Shown: piece by piece, positions 1 through 8,406 of the stretch
Position numbering within the stretch: the stretch's first letter is position 1
How the letters are laid out: every line of letters begins with the position of its first letter
Made by a program: the position numbers and the translations under genes
Notes under the pieces: generated by a model
What the model was told of the DNA's origin: nothing
What the model saw: the letters and a program-made list of their open reading frames with translations, nothing else
The model's database searches: none
From: Buchnera aphidicola (Chaitophorus viminalis)
Lineage (GTDB): Bacteria > Pseudomonadota > Gammaproteobacteria > Enterobacterales > Enterobacteriaceae
Assembly: GCF_026122795.1 (NCBI RefSeq)
Contig: NZ_JAIWQV010000003.1
Coordinates: 1-64,000 of the forward strand
Reading direction: 5' to 3'
Length of the DNA stretch: 64,000 nt

Positions 1-286
1 ATAATTTTTACATAATTTAAATATTTTTTTTTATAACTATTTAAATATATTAATTATTTTTTATTTATCTAAAATAAAATTTAAATATATAAAATATATA
101 AACTTATTTAAATAAAACAAATTTTATATAGAAAAATAAATACATATAATAAATTTATTTATAAATAATATTTATATTTATAAAAACTTTTATTTCAATA
201 ATAAATTATTTAATTACAATTAATTTAATTTATTATAAATAAATTTATTCATCGAGAGGTTTTCTTTTAAGAAAATTTATAATAAT
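1..286. other. AT-rich non-coding leader upstream of bamA
   Basis: Almost pure A/T with many short T and A runs and stops in all frames. A GAGAGG stretch lies near 254-259, too far from the bamA start to be a normal ribosome binding site, followed by a small palindrome (TTTTCTT/AAGAAAA). I see no gene, RNA or convincing promoter here. Confidence 0.5.
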
Positions 287-2821
287 ATGAAAATAAAAAA
301 ATTTTTTTTATTATTTTTATTAATTTTTAGTATAAATATAGGATATGCAAGTAATAAAATATCGTTTACAGAAATTTCTTTTGAAGGGTTAGAAAGAATA
401 TCTCAAAAATTAGCTTTAAGTTATATTACTTTTCATACAAATGAATTGATATCGAATAATGAAATAGAAAATAGTGTTAAAAAATTGTTATCAAGTCAAA
501 AATTTCAAAGTGTAAAATTTTTTCAATTAAATAATAAAATTATTTTTAAAGTTAAAGAATTTCCTATTCTATCAAAAATTTCTATTCAAGGAAATTATAA
601 AATTGATGAGAATATTATTAGAAATTTATTAAATAAATCTCATATTTTTAAAGAACAATTTTTTAATAAAAAAAATTTATTAATTTTAAAAAAAGAAATA
701 TTAAATTATTGTTCTCAAATTTTAAGAAATCATGTATTAGTAAATTTAGAGCTTTTAGATAAAGAAAAAAATACTAAAGAATTAAAGATATCTATATTAG
801 ATCAAGGGCTGACTTATATTAATAAATTAACTTTTTTAGATAATAAAAATTTTGATACAGATAAGTTATTAAATTTATTTAATTTTTATGAACAATCATT
901 TTTTTTTAAAAAAAAAAGTTCAGATCATTTTAGTTATGAAAATTTTCAGACAGGATTAGAGAAATTATATCATTTTTATAATAGTCAAGGTTATTTAAAT
1001 TTTCATATAGTAAATACAGAATTAAAATATTTTAATAACAAGAATAATGTTAATATTATATTAAAACTTCATGAAGGTAGTCGTTATGTTGTTTCTTCTA
1101 TTTTAATTCATGAAATTAAACCTTATATTATTAAAAATTCTAATGTTTTATCATGTATAAAATTAAATAAATTATATAATATTGATGATTTTTTTCTTTT
1201 AAAAAATAAAATTCAAGATATTTTATTAAGAAATGGTTATCTTTATTCTAATATTTCTATTATTCCTACAATAAATAAATTTAAGAAAACAGTAATTTTT
1301 AATATTAACATTGATAAAAAAGATGCATGTAAATTAAATACTATTAGAATTAAAGGAAATGATTTTATTACAGAACAAGATTTAATTAATATAGTGTATC
1401 AAAAAAAAAATAGTATTTTAAATATAGATTTAATTAAAAGAGATTTAAAAGCATTACAAGATACAAATTTTTTTGATCAAATTTCTTTTGAATTTAAACC
1501 TGCATTGTTTCAAAAGTCATCTTGTTTGGATTTAATATATTTGGTACATGAAAAAAAATCGAATACCTTTAATTTTGGTTTTGGATATAATACTTTAAAT
1601 CAGTTAAATTATAATTTTCAGTTTAAAAAGAATCATTTTTTTGGAATGGGTAAGTCGTTTTCGATTGATTTAGATAAATCTTTTAATAAAAGTAATATGG
1701 AGATATGTTATCAAGATCCATATTTCACTATTAATAAATTTTTTTTAGTGGAAAAAATTTTTGCTAATATTGATGAATCTAGTTCAATAAATAATTTATA
1801 TAATAATGTTAACTTTTCAAATAAAAAATTAGAAAAAATATGCAATACTTTTATGGATTTAGTTAAAAATTATAAATTAAGTTTTAAAAATAAAATTTTA
1901 AATTATGGTATAGAGCAATCTTTGGGTATTTCAATTTTTTCAAAATTTATTATAAATACATCTATTGGTTATAAACATAATGAAGTAAGAAGTATATTTA
2001 ACGATAAAATTATTAATACTAATATTGATTTAAATCAAAATACATTTAATATAATTAATACAAATCAAATTTTTCATATAAAAAAAAATTTTTATATAAA
2101 TAATTCTATTTATTTCAATCAATTAAATGATTCATTTTTTCCAAATTTTGGTAATGAATTAGAATTTTCTATTAAATATTTTTTTCCTATAGTGGAAAAA
2201 AGTTCTATACAATTTATGTATAATAGTAAACAATATTTTCCTATTATAAAAAAAAATAATTTATTAACATTGTTTATTCATTCTTATTTTGGTTGTGAAA
2301 TATCTTCAGTAGATAATTTATTATTTAGTAATTTTACTAATCTTTATAATAATAATAACAATTCTATTAGAGGATATATTTCAGATAAAATTGGTCCCAA
2401 AATTTTAAAAAAAGATACTATTTTTAATAATGAAATTGATGATTTTGATCTTAATCAAAGTTCTAAAGAATTGATATATAAAAAAAATGATTTTTTTAAT
2501 CATACCGTAGGAGGAAATGTAATATCTATCAATAGTATAGAATTAATTTCTTCTATTCCAATAATTGAAAATAAATATTCTCGAGATTTCAGAATATCTT
2601 TATTTTTAGATTTTGGAAACATATATAAAAATAATTTTTTTGTAAAAAAAGATTTTAATAAAAATTTTATTTATTTTAATCCTAAAAGTATTTATTCTTC
2701 ATATGGGTGTTCTTTAAGATGGAAATCTCCTTTTGGTTTAATATCTGTATCTTATGCTTTTCCTATAGGAAAACATAATTTTGAAGATTTAGAACGTTTT
2801 CAAATTCGTTTTGGTTCTTAA
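287..2821 (+). CDS. bamA: Outer membrane protein assembly factor BamA
   Basis: Essential Omp85-family insertase that folds beta-barrel proteins into the outer membrane. The protein (844 aa; E. coli 810) starts with a signal peptide: Lys-rich tip, Leu/Phe core, then a cleavage-like GYAS near residue 22. About 400 residues of POTRA-type repeats follow, with openings such as ISIQGNYKIDE and IRIKGNDFITEQDL, and then a beta-barrel from roughly residue 430 with NFGFGYNT, the FFGMGKS segment and a terminal strand ending FQIRFGS. E. coli BamA ends in an aromatic Trp; here the chain stops earlier with Ser. In E. coli, skp and lpxD separate bamA from fabZ; neither is present in the short gap here. The family call is firm; start at the ATG of the signal peptide. 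Confidence 0.95.
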   Translation: MKIKKFFLLFLLIFSINIGYASNKISFTEISFEGLERISQKLALSYITFHTNELISNNEIENSVKKLLSSQKFQSVKFFQLNNKIIFKVKEFPILSKISIQGNYKIDENIIRNLLNKSHIFKEQFFNKKNLLILKKEILNYCSQILRNHVLVNLELLDKEKNTKELKISILDQGLTYINKLTFLDNKNFDTDKLLNLFNFYEQSFFFKKKSSDHFSYENFQTGLEKLYHFYNSQGYLNFHIVNTELKYFNNKNNVNIILKLHEGSRYVVSSILIHEIKPYIIKNSNVLSCIKLNKLYNIDDFFLLKNKIQDILLRNGYLYSNISIIPTINKFKKTVIFNINIDKKDACKLNTIRIKGNDFITEQDLINIVYQKKNSILNIDLIKRDLKALQDTNFFDQISFEFKPALFQKSSCLDLIYLVHEKKSNTFNFGFGYNTLNQLNYNFQFKKNHFFGMGKSFSIDLDKSFNKSNMEICYQDPYFTINKFFLVEKIFANIDESSSINNLYNNVNFSNKKLEKICNTFMDLVKNYKLSFKNKILNYGIEQSLGISIFSKFIINTSIGYKHNEVRSIFNDKIINTNIDLNQNTFNIINTNQIFHIKKNFYINNSIYFNQLNDSFFPNFGNELEFSIKYFFPIVEKSSIQFMYNSKQYFPIIKKNNLLTLFIHSYFGCEISSVDNLLFSNFTNLYNNNNNSIRGYISDKIGPKILKKDTIFNNEIDDFDLNQSSKELIYKKNDFFNHTVGGNVISINSIELISSIPIIENKYSRDFRISLFLDFGNIYKNNFFVKKDFNKNFIYFNPKSIYSSYGCSLRWKSPFGLISVSYAFPIGKHNFEDLERFQIRFGS

Positions 2822-2860
2822 TTTTAAACTTTAATTATTTATTTAAATATAAAATTTAAT

Positions 2861-2901
2861 ATTCATCTTATTTTTTACTATTTAGTTATTATAAGATGAA
2901 T
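2861..2901 (+). terminator. Hairpin between bamA and fabZ, terminator-like
   Basis: Perfect 11-bp inverted repeat: ATTCATCTTAT at 2861-2871 and ATAAGATGAAT at 2891-2901, with a 19-nt loop, followed directly by TTTTTAATTTT. It starts about 40 nt after the bamA stop. The shape fits a weak intrinsic terminator, but there are only two G-C pairs, so termination is inferred. Confidence 0.45.
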
Positions 2902-2943
2902 TTTTAATTTTATATAAATTATTCAAATTTTTTGGTTTATAAT

Positions 2944-3381
2944 ATGTCTTTTTTAAAAAAAAACACTTTTTTAAATTTTATTCCTCATAGATATCCTTTT
3001 TTATTTGTTGATCAAGTAATAGATTTTAAAAAAAAAAAATATTTAATTTCAAAAGTTAAATTAAATTCTAATAAATTTTTTTCTGGACATTTTCCTGACA
3101 ATCCTATTTTTCCAGGAGTATATATATTAGAGTCTATGATGCAATCTGCTGGAATTTTAGTTGGAATCAGTAATATAAATTTTTATTTTAAAAAAAAAAT
3201 ATATTATTTAACATGTATTAAAGAAGCTAAATTTAAAAAAATTGTTTTTCCAAATGAAACACTTTGTATTAAAATATTTTTTCTTAATAGTTTGAATAAT
3301 TTTATTAAATTTCAAGGATATGCTTTTGTAAAAAATTTTTTAGTGTGTGAAGCAATTTTTACCCTTTATATAAAAAAATAA
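2944..3381 (+). CDS. fabZ: 3-hydroxyacyl-[acyl-carrier-protein] dehydratase FabZ
   Basis: Dehydrates beta-hydroxyacyl-ACP in the fatty acid elongation cycle. The hot-dog fold signature is clear: PHRYPFLFVDQV near the N-terminus, the catalytic His in GHFPDNPIFPGV, and the catalytic Glu in the central helix ILESMMQSAG. I chose the ATG at 2944 (145 aa). An in-frame TTG at 2932 would add four residues (MVYN), and neither has a strong ribosome binding site. E. coli FabZ is 151 aa, so only the extreme N-terminus is shortened. In E. coli it sits with lpxD, lpxA and lpxB, all absent here. FabI of the same cycle is encoded at 24.1 kb. Confidence 0.93.
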   Translation: MSFLKKNTFLNFIPHRYPFLFVDQVIDFKKKKYLISKVKLNSNKFFSGHFPDNPIFPGVYILESMMQSAGILVGISNINFYFKKKIYYLTCIKEAKFKKIVFPNETLCIKIFFLNSLNNFIKFQGYAFVKNFLVCEAIFTLYIKK

Positions 3382-3446
3382 TTTTTAAGTATAATTTAAA
3401 TTTATTATATTAATTTATACATTTTTATAGGATCAATTTTAAATTT

Positions 3447-6400
3447 ATGTTCAATCCTTCTTTTATTCATTTACGTGTACATAGTGATTATTCTATTATA
3501 GATGGTTTATCTAAACCAGAAAAAATAGTTGATCGTGCTATATTATTTAATATGCCAGCTGTAGGAATTACTGATTTTACAAATTTATATGGAGTAATAA
3601 AATTTTATAAATATTCACATGCAAATGGAGTTAAACCAATTATTGGAGTAGATTTTAATATTTTATCTGATGATTTTAGTATAAAGGAAATAACTATTTT
3701 AGCATGTAACAATTTTGGTTATGAAAATTTAAAATTATTAATTTCAAAAGCATATAGAAGAAATTATTCTACTTTAAAAGATATTTATATTAAAAAGAAA
3801 TGGTTAATAAAATATAGAGAGGGATTAATTATATTATCTAGTGGAATAGATGGAGAAATTGGTTCATTTCTTTTAAATAATAAAAAATATTTTTTAAATC
3901 AATCATTAGATTTTTATCAAAAATATTTTAAAGATCATTATTATTTAGAAATTTCTAGAATAGGGCGTATTGAAGAAACTAAATATATAAAAAAAATTTT
4001 GGAATTATCTATTTTAAAAAAAATTCCTATTGTAGCAACAAATAATGTGAGATTTTTAAAAAAAAAAGATTTTCTCTCTCATATTATTCGAGTATCTATT
4101 CATTATGGAATATCTATAAATCAAGCAAAAAAATTATTTTTTAAATATACTAAACATCAATTTTTTAAATCTGAAATTGAAATGAAAAAATTATTTTCAG
4201 ATCTTTCTTCTTCTTTAATTAATTCTGTAGAAATTTCTAAAAGATGTAACGTTATTATAGAATTTAAAAAATATTTTTTACCGAAATTTTATACTGGATG
4301 CGTTAGTACAAAAGATTTTTTAATTAAAAAATCTTTTGTAGGATTGAAAAAAAAATTAAAAAAAATATATTCTCATAATTTAGAAAAATTTTCAATTAAA
4401 AAAATATATAAAAATAGATTAAAACATGAATTACAAGTTATTAATAAAATGAATTTTCCAGGATATTTTTTAGTAGTTATGGAGTTTATTAAATGGGCTA
4501 AAAAAAATAATATACCAGTAGGTCCTGGAAGAGGATCTGGAGCTGGTTCTTTAGTAGCGTATGCTTTAAATATTACAGATATTGATCCGATTAAATTTGA
4601 TTTATTATTTGAAAGATTTTTAAATCCAGAAAGAATATCTATGCCTGATTTTGATATAGATTTTTGTATGAATAATCGTGATTTAGTTATAGATCATGTT
4701 TCTCAGGTTTATGGAAAAGATTCAGTATCTCAAATTATTACATTTGGTACTATGACTGCTAAAGCTGTTATACGTGATGTAGGTCGTTCTTTAGGATATC
4801 CTTATGGATTTTTAAATCGACTTTCTAAATTAATTCCTTTAGATCCAGGAATAACTTTAAAAAAAGCAATTTTATCTTCAAGTGATTTAAGTTCTTTATA
4901 TAAATATGATTATGATGTTAGAGATTTAATTAATACTTCTAAAAAATTAGAAGGAGTGATACGAAATGTAGGAAAACATGCTGGTGGAATAGTAATTTCT
5001 CCAACTAAAATTACTGATTTTTCACCTTTATATTATGATAATTTAGAAAAAAAAAATTCAGTAACACAATTTGATAAAGATGATATTGAAGATATTGGTT
5101 TAGTTAAATTTGATTTTTTAGGTTTAAAAACTTTAACAATTATTCAATCTACTATTAATATGATTAATCAAAACAATATAAAAGAAAATAAAGATAAAAT
5201 TGTGCTTAATAAAATTCCTTTAAATGATAAAAAAAGTTTTCAACTATTAAAGAATGTTCAAACTACTGCTATTTTTCAATTAGAATCTAATGGAATAAAA
5301 GATTTAATTTTTCGATTAAAACCTGATTCATTTAATGAAATTGTAGCTCTCGTAGCGTTATTTAGACCAGGTCCATTACAATCTGGAATGGTAGATAATT
5401 TCATTAATAGAAAACATGGAAGAGAGAAAATTTATTATCCTGATAAAACTTGGCAGCATAAATTATTAAAACCAATTTTAAAATCTACTTATGGAATTAT
5501 TTTATATCAAGAACAAGTAATGAAAATTGTTCAAAAACTTTCTAATTATACTTTAGGTGAAGCAGATTTATTAAGAAGAGATATTAGTAAAAAAAGTTCT
5601 AAATATATGTCTGATCATCGTATAAAATTTATTTTAGGTGCAAAAAAAAATGGTATTAAAAAAAATCTTGCAAATAAAATTTTTGATTTATTAGAGAAAT
5701 TTGCTGGATATGGATTCAATAAATCACATTCTGTTGCATATGCTTTAATTTCTTATCAAACACTTTGGTTAAAATCTAATTATTCATCTGAATTTCTTGC
5801 ATCTGCTATGACAATGGATATGCGTTATTCTAATAAAATTATGATTTTAATAGATGAAGCAAAAAAAATGAATATAAGAGTTTTAGGTTTAAATATCAAT
5901 TTAAGTAAAAAAAATTTTTTTGTTAACAAAAATAAAAATATTATTTTTGGATTAGGAGCTATTAAAGGAATTGGAGAGAATGCTATTAGTAAAATAGTTT
6001 TTGAAAGAGAAAAAAATGGTATATATAAAAATATATATGATTTATGTATAAGAGTTGGTTCTAAAATTATTACTAAAAAAATTTTAGAAAAACTTATATT
6101 TTCTGGATCTTGTGATTGTTTTAATACAAATAGATTATTTTTATATAAATCTATTTCTTATATAATTGAATCTTCTATTCAATATAATAATATTTTATTA
6201 TCTAAACAGTTAGATTTTTTAAATAAAGATATTCTATATAAAGATTTTGAATATAAAAATAATTTTTTTATCGAAAAAAATTGGTCTAATAAAGTTGAAT
6301 TAGATTATGAAAAATCTGTTTTAGGTTTTTATTTTTCTCGTCATCCATATGATTATTATTTAAAAGAAATTAATAAATATAAAAAAGTAATTTCATTAAA

Positions 6401-6938
6401 ATCTATTTCTATTTTAAAAGATAAACAAAATGTTTTTATATCTGGAATAATATTAAATTTAAAAAATTTATTCACAAAAAGTAAAAAAAAAATGATGATA
6501 TTACATTTAGATGATAATACAGCTAAAGTTGATATAGTAGTTTTTGAAGATTTATTATCAAAATCTTTGTCTTGTTTAAAAAAAGATAATATCTTAATTA
6601 TACAAGGTTATATAAAAAAAAATAATTTTAGAAAATCTTCTTATATTATTGCAAGAAATATATATACTGTATATGACATTAGAAAAGAAAAATTATTAAA
6701 AATAAAAGTTTTTATACAAAATTTTAATTTTTCTAAAACATTTATTAAAAAAATTAATAATTATTTATGTAATTTTATTGGTGGTCAAACTGCTTTATAT
6801 ATTTTAATTACATCTCAAAAAAATTTAATAAAAAAAAATATTCTTTTAAAGAAAATTTATGTATACCCTAAAGATAATTTATTTTACTTTTTAAAATCTT
6901 TTCCTAATTTAATTAAAATTAAAAAATTTTATTATTAA
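3447..6938 (+). CDS. dnaE: DNA polymerase III alpha subunit
   Basis: Replicative polymerase, essentially full length (1163 aa; E. coli 1160). An N-terminal PHP domain (residues 1-270, LRVHSDYSIIDGL) precedes the polymerase core with PGRGSGAGSLVAYAL, the catalytic Asp pair in PDFDIDF (Asp401 and Asp403) and a third acidic site in VKFDFLGLKTL (Asp556). A QLDFL stretch at residue 921 sits where the E. coli beta-clamp binding motif QADMF lies. An OB-fold region follows around residues 990-1070. An AGGA at 3429 is a rather distant ribosome binding site. The proofreading partner dnaQ is encoded at 13.5 kb. No disruption seen. Confidence 0.97.
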   Translation: MFNPSFIHLRVHSDYSIIDGLSKPEKIVDRAILFNMPAVGITDFTNLYGVIKFYKYSHANGVKPIIGVDFNILSDDFSIKEITILACNNFGYENLKLLISKAYRRNYSTLKDIYIKKKWLIKYREGLIILSSGIDGEIGSFLLNNKKYFLNQSLDFYQKYFKDHYYLEISRIGRIEETKYIKKILELSILKKIPIVATNNVRFLKKKDFLSHIIRVSIHYGISINQAKKLFFKYTKHQFFKSEIEMKKLFSDLSSSLINSVEISKRCNVIIEFKKYFLPKFYTGCVSTKDFLIKKSFVGLKKKLKKIYSHNLEKFSIKKIYKNRLKHELQVINKMNFPGYFLVVMEFIKWAKKNNIPVGPGRGSGAGSLVAYALNITDIDPIKFDLLFERFLNPERISMPDFDIDFCMNNRDLVIDHVSQVYGKDSVSQIITFGTMTAKAVIRDVGRSLGYPYGFLNRLSKLIPLDPGITLKKAILSSSDLSSLYKYDYDVRDLINTSKKLEGVIRNVGKHAGGIVISPTKITDFSPLYYDNLEKKNSVTQFDKDDIEDIGLVKFDFLGLKTLTIIQSTINMINQNNIKENKDKIVLNKIPLNDKKSFQLLKNVQTTAIFQLESNGIKDLIFRLKPDSFNEIVALVALFRPGPLQSGMVDNFINRKHGREKIYYPDKTWQHKLLKPILKSTYGIILYQEQVMKIVQKLSNYTLGEADLLRRDISKKSSKYMSDHRIKFILGAKKNGIKKNLANKIFDLLEKFAGYGFNKSHSVAYALISYQTLWLKSNYSSEFLASAMTMDMRYSNKIMILIDEAKKMNIRVLGLNINLSKKNFFVNKNKNIIFGLGAIKGIGENAISKIVFEREKNGIYKNIYDLCIRVGSKIITKKILEKLIFSGSCDCFNTNRLFLYKSISYIIESSIQYNNILLSKQLDFLNKDILYKDFEYKNNFFIEKNWSNKVELDYEKSVLGFYFSRHPYDYYLKEINKYKKVISLKSISILKDKQNVFISGIILNLKNLFTKSKKKMMILHLDDNTAKVDIVVFEDLLSKSLSCLKKDNILIIQGYIKKNNFRKSSYIIARNIYTVYDIRKEKLLKIKVFIQNFNFSKTFIKKINNYLCNFIGGQTALYILITSQKNLIKKNILLKKIYVYPKDNLFYFLKSFPNLIKIKKFYY

Positions 6939-6966
6939 AAATATTTTATTAAAATAAAATATTTTT
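6937..6966. terminator. AT-only bidirectional hairpin between dnaE and proS
   Basis: Perfect 13-bp inverted repeat made only of A and T: AAAAATATTTTAT at 6937-6949 and ATAAAATATTTTT at 6954-6966, with a 4-nt loop. It begins inside the dnaE stop codon and fills most of the 38-bp gap between the convergent genes dnaE and proS. The position suits a two-way terminator, but A/T-only stems are weak and can arise by chance in such sequence. Confidence 0.4.
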
Positions 6967-6976
6967 AATAAATTAT

Positions 6977-8173
6977 TTAAAAATATTTTTTTTTTGATTT
7001 TATTTTTTTTAATAAGATTGTTAAAATATTTTTTATTTTTATGTTTTTTTTAGAATATGTTTTTCTATTTTGTAATTCTATACATTTTTTTTTTATTGTA
7101 TTATCACTAATTATAATTTTATATGGAAAACCAATTAAATCGGATTCAGAAAACATAATTCCAGGTTGTTCATTTGTATCATATAGAAACACTTTCATAT
7201 ATTTTTTTAATTTAAAATATATCTCTTCTGTAATCTTTTTTACCAAAATATTTTTAAAAAAATTAATTGGTATAATAGAAACTTGAAATGGAGCAATAGA
7301 AATTGGCCAAACAATTCCATTTTGATCATGATTTTTTTCAATAATAGCTCCAATTAATCTACTTACACCAATACCGTAACATCCCATTTCTAAGTTTTTT
7401 TTTTTTTTTTGATTAGTATAAATATATGCATTAAATATTTTAGAATACACTTGATTTAATTGAAATATATGACCTATTTCTATTTTATTTTTTTTTTCTT
7501 TTATTTTGTTAATATTTTTTTTAAAATTGATTGTATTAATGTAAAATTCATGAGAAATATTTCCTCCAATAACTCCATTTTGAGCTTTTGAAATTTTAAC
7601 TTTTAAATTCATTTTTTTAAATATTTTTATATATGATTGATATATTTTTTTATAAGTTTGATTTAAACATTTTTTATTTGTATGAAAGGAATAAGCATCT
7701 TTCATAATAAATTCTCTAGAACGTAATATTCCTGATTTTGGTCTAATTTCATCTCTAAATTTTGTATTAATTTGATATAAAATCATAGGAAATGATTTAT
7801 AAGAATTTATTTTTTTTTTGACTAATTGAGTAATAATTTCTTCATGTGTAGGTGATAATATTAAATTATTTTTATTTCTATCAATTATTTGAAATAATTC
7901 TTTTCCATATGTTTTCATTCTATTACTTTTTATCCATAATTTTGATGATTGTAAAATAGGCATGTTAATTTCTATTGCATTATTGATTTTCATTTCATGA
8001 TGTATAATTTTTATAACTTTTTTTAATACTTTGATTCCATTAGGAAGCCATGTATATATTCCAGAAGAACTTTGAGAAATCATTCCAGATCTGATCATTA
8101 ATTGATGACTTATGCTATGTGTATTACTTGGTTTTTCTTTTTTTGTTGAAAGAAAGTATTTTGTTTTTCTCAT
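6977..8173 (-). CDS. proS: Prolyl-tRNA synthetase lacking the INS editing domain
   Basis: Class II synthetase charging tRNA-Pro. Motif 1 region (GIYTWLPNGIKVLKKV), motif 2 (TKFRDEIRP...SREFIMKDAYSFH) and motif 3 (MGCYGIGVSRLIGA) are all present, as is the anticodon-binding domain (APFQVSIIPI, EQPGIMFSESDLIGFP). E. coli ProRS is 572 aa with a roughly 180-residue INS domain between motifs 2 and 3 that removes misattached Ala. Here the protein is 398 aa, and the INS is replaced by a Lys-rich linker of about 20 residues (211-231) between SHEF and EIGHIFQL. The deletion is clean and in frame, so this looks functional for charging but without INS editing. It converges with dnaE. Confidence 0.95.
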   Translation of the reverse strand: MRKTKYFLSTKKEKPSNTHSISHQLMIRSGMISQSSSGIYTWLPNGIKVLKKVIKIIHHEMKINNAIEINMPILQSSKLWIKSNRMKTYGKELFQIIDRNKNNLILSPTHEEIITQLVKKKINSYKSFPMILYQINTKFRDEIRPKSGILRSREFIMKDAYSFHTNKKCLNQTYKKIYQSYIKIFKKMNLKVKISKAQNGVIGGNISHEFYINTINFKKNINKIKEKKNKIEIGHIFQLNQVYSKIFNAYIYTNQKKKKNLEMGCYGIGVSRLIGAIIEKNHDQNGIVWPISIAPFQVSIIPINFFKNILVKKITEEIYFKLKKYMKVFLYDTNEQPGIMFSESDLIGFPYKIIISDNTIKKKCIELQNRKTYSKKNIKIKNILTILLKKIKSKKKYF

Positions 8174-8275
8174 ATATTCCTTAGTAAAACTTTTTAATAT
8201 ATATTAAAAAATTTAAGTAATTCGATAAATTTAATTATTTTAAAAAAAATTTTAATATATTTTTTTAATATTTAT

Positions 8276-8378
8276 AATACATTATTTATTTTTTAAGAGT
8301 TTATTTAATATTAAAATTTAAAATTTTGAAAATTTAAATTTAATAAAATTTATAAATTTTAAATAAAAATAATGTATT
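8276..8378 (-). terminator. Long nested AT hairpin downstream of argS
   Basis: In the 233-bp gap between argS and proS, AATACATTATTT at 8276-8287 is the exact complement of AAATAATGTATT at 8367-8378. The loop holds a second, imperfect inverted repeat around 8315-8345. It lies just after the argS stop and could end argS transcription before proS. The gap otherwise contains no recognisable gene. Function inferred from position only. Confidence 0.3.
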
Positions 8379-8406
8379 TTTTATTAATTTTTTTATTTAA
8401 TTAAAA

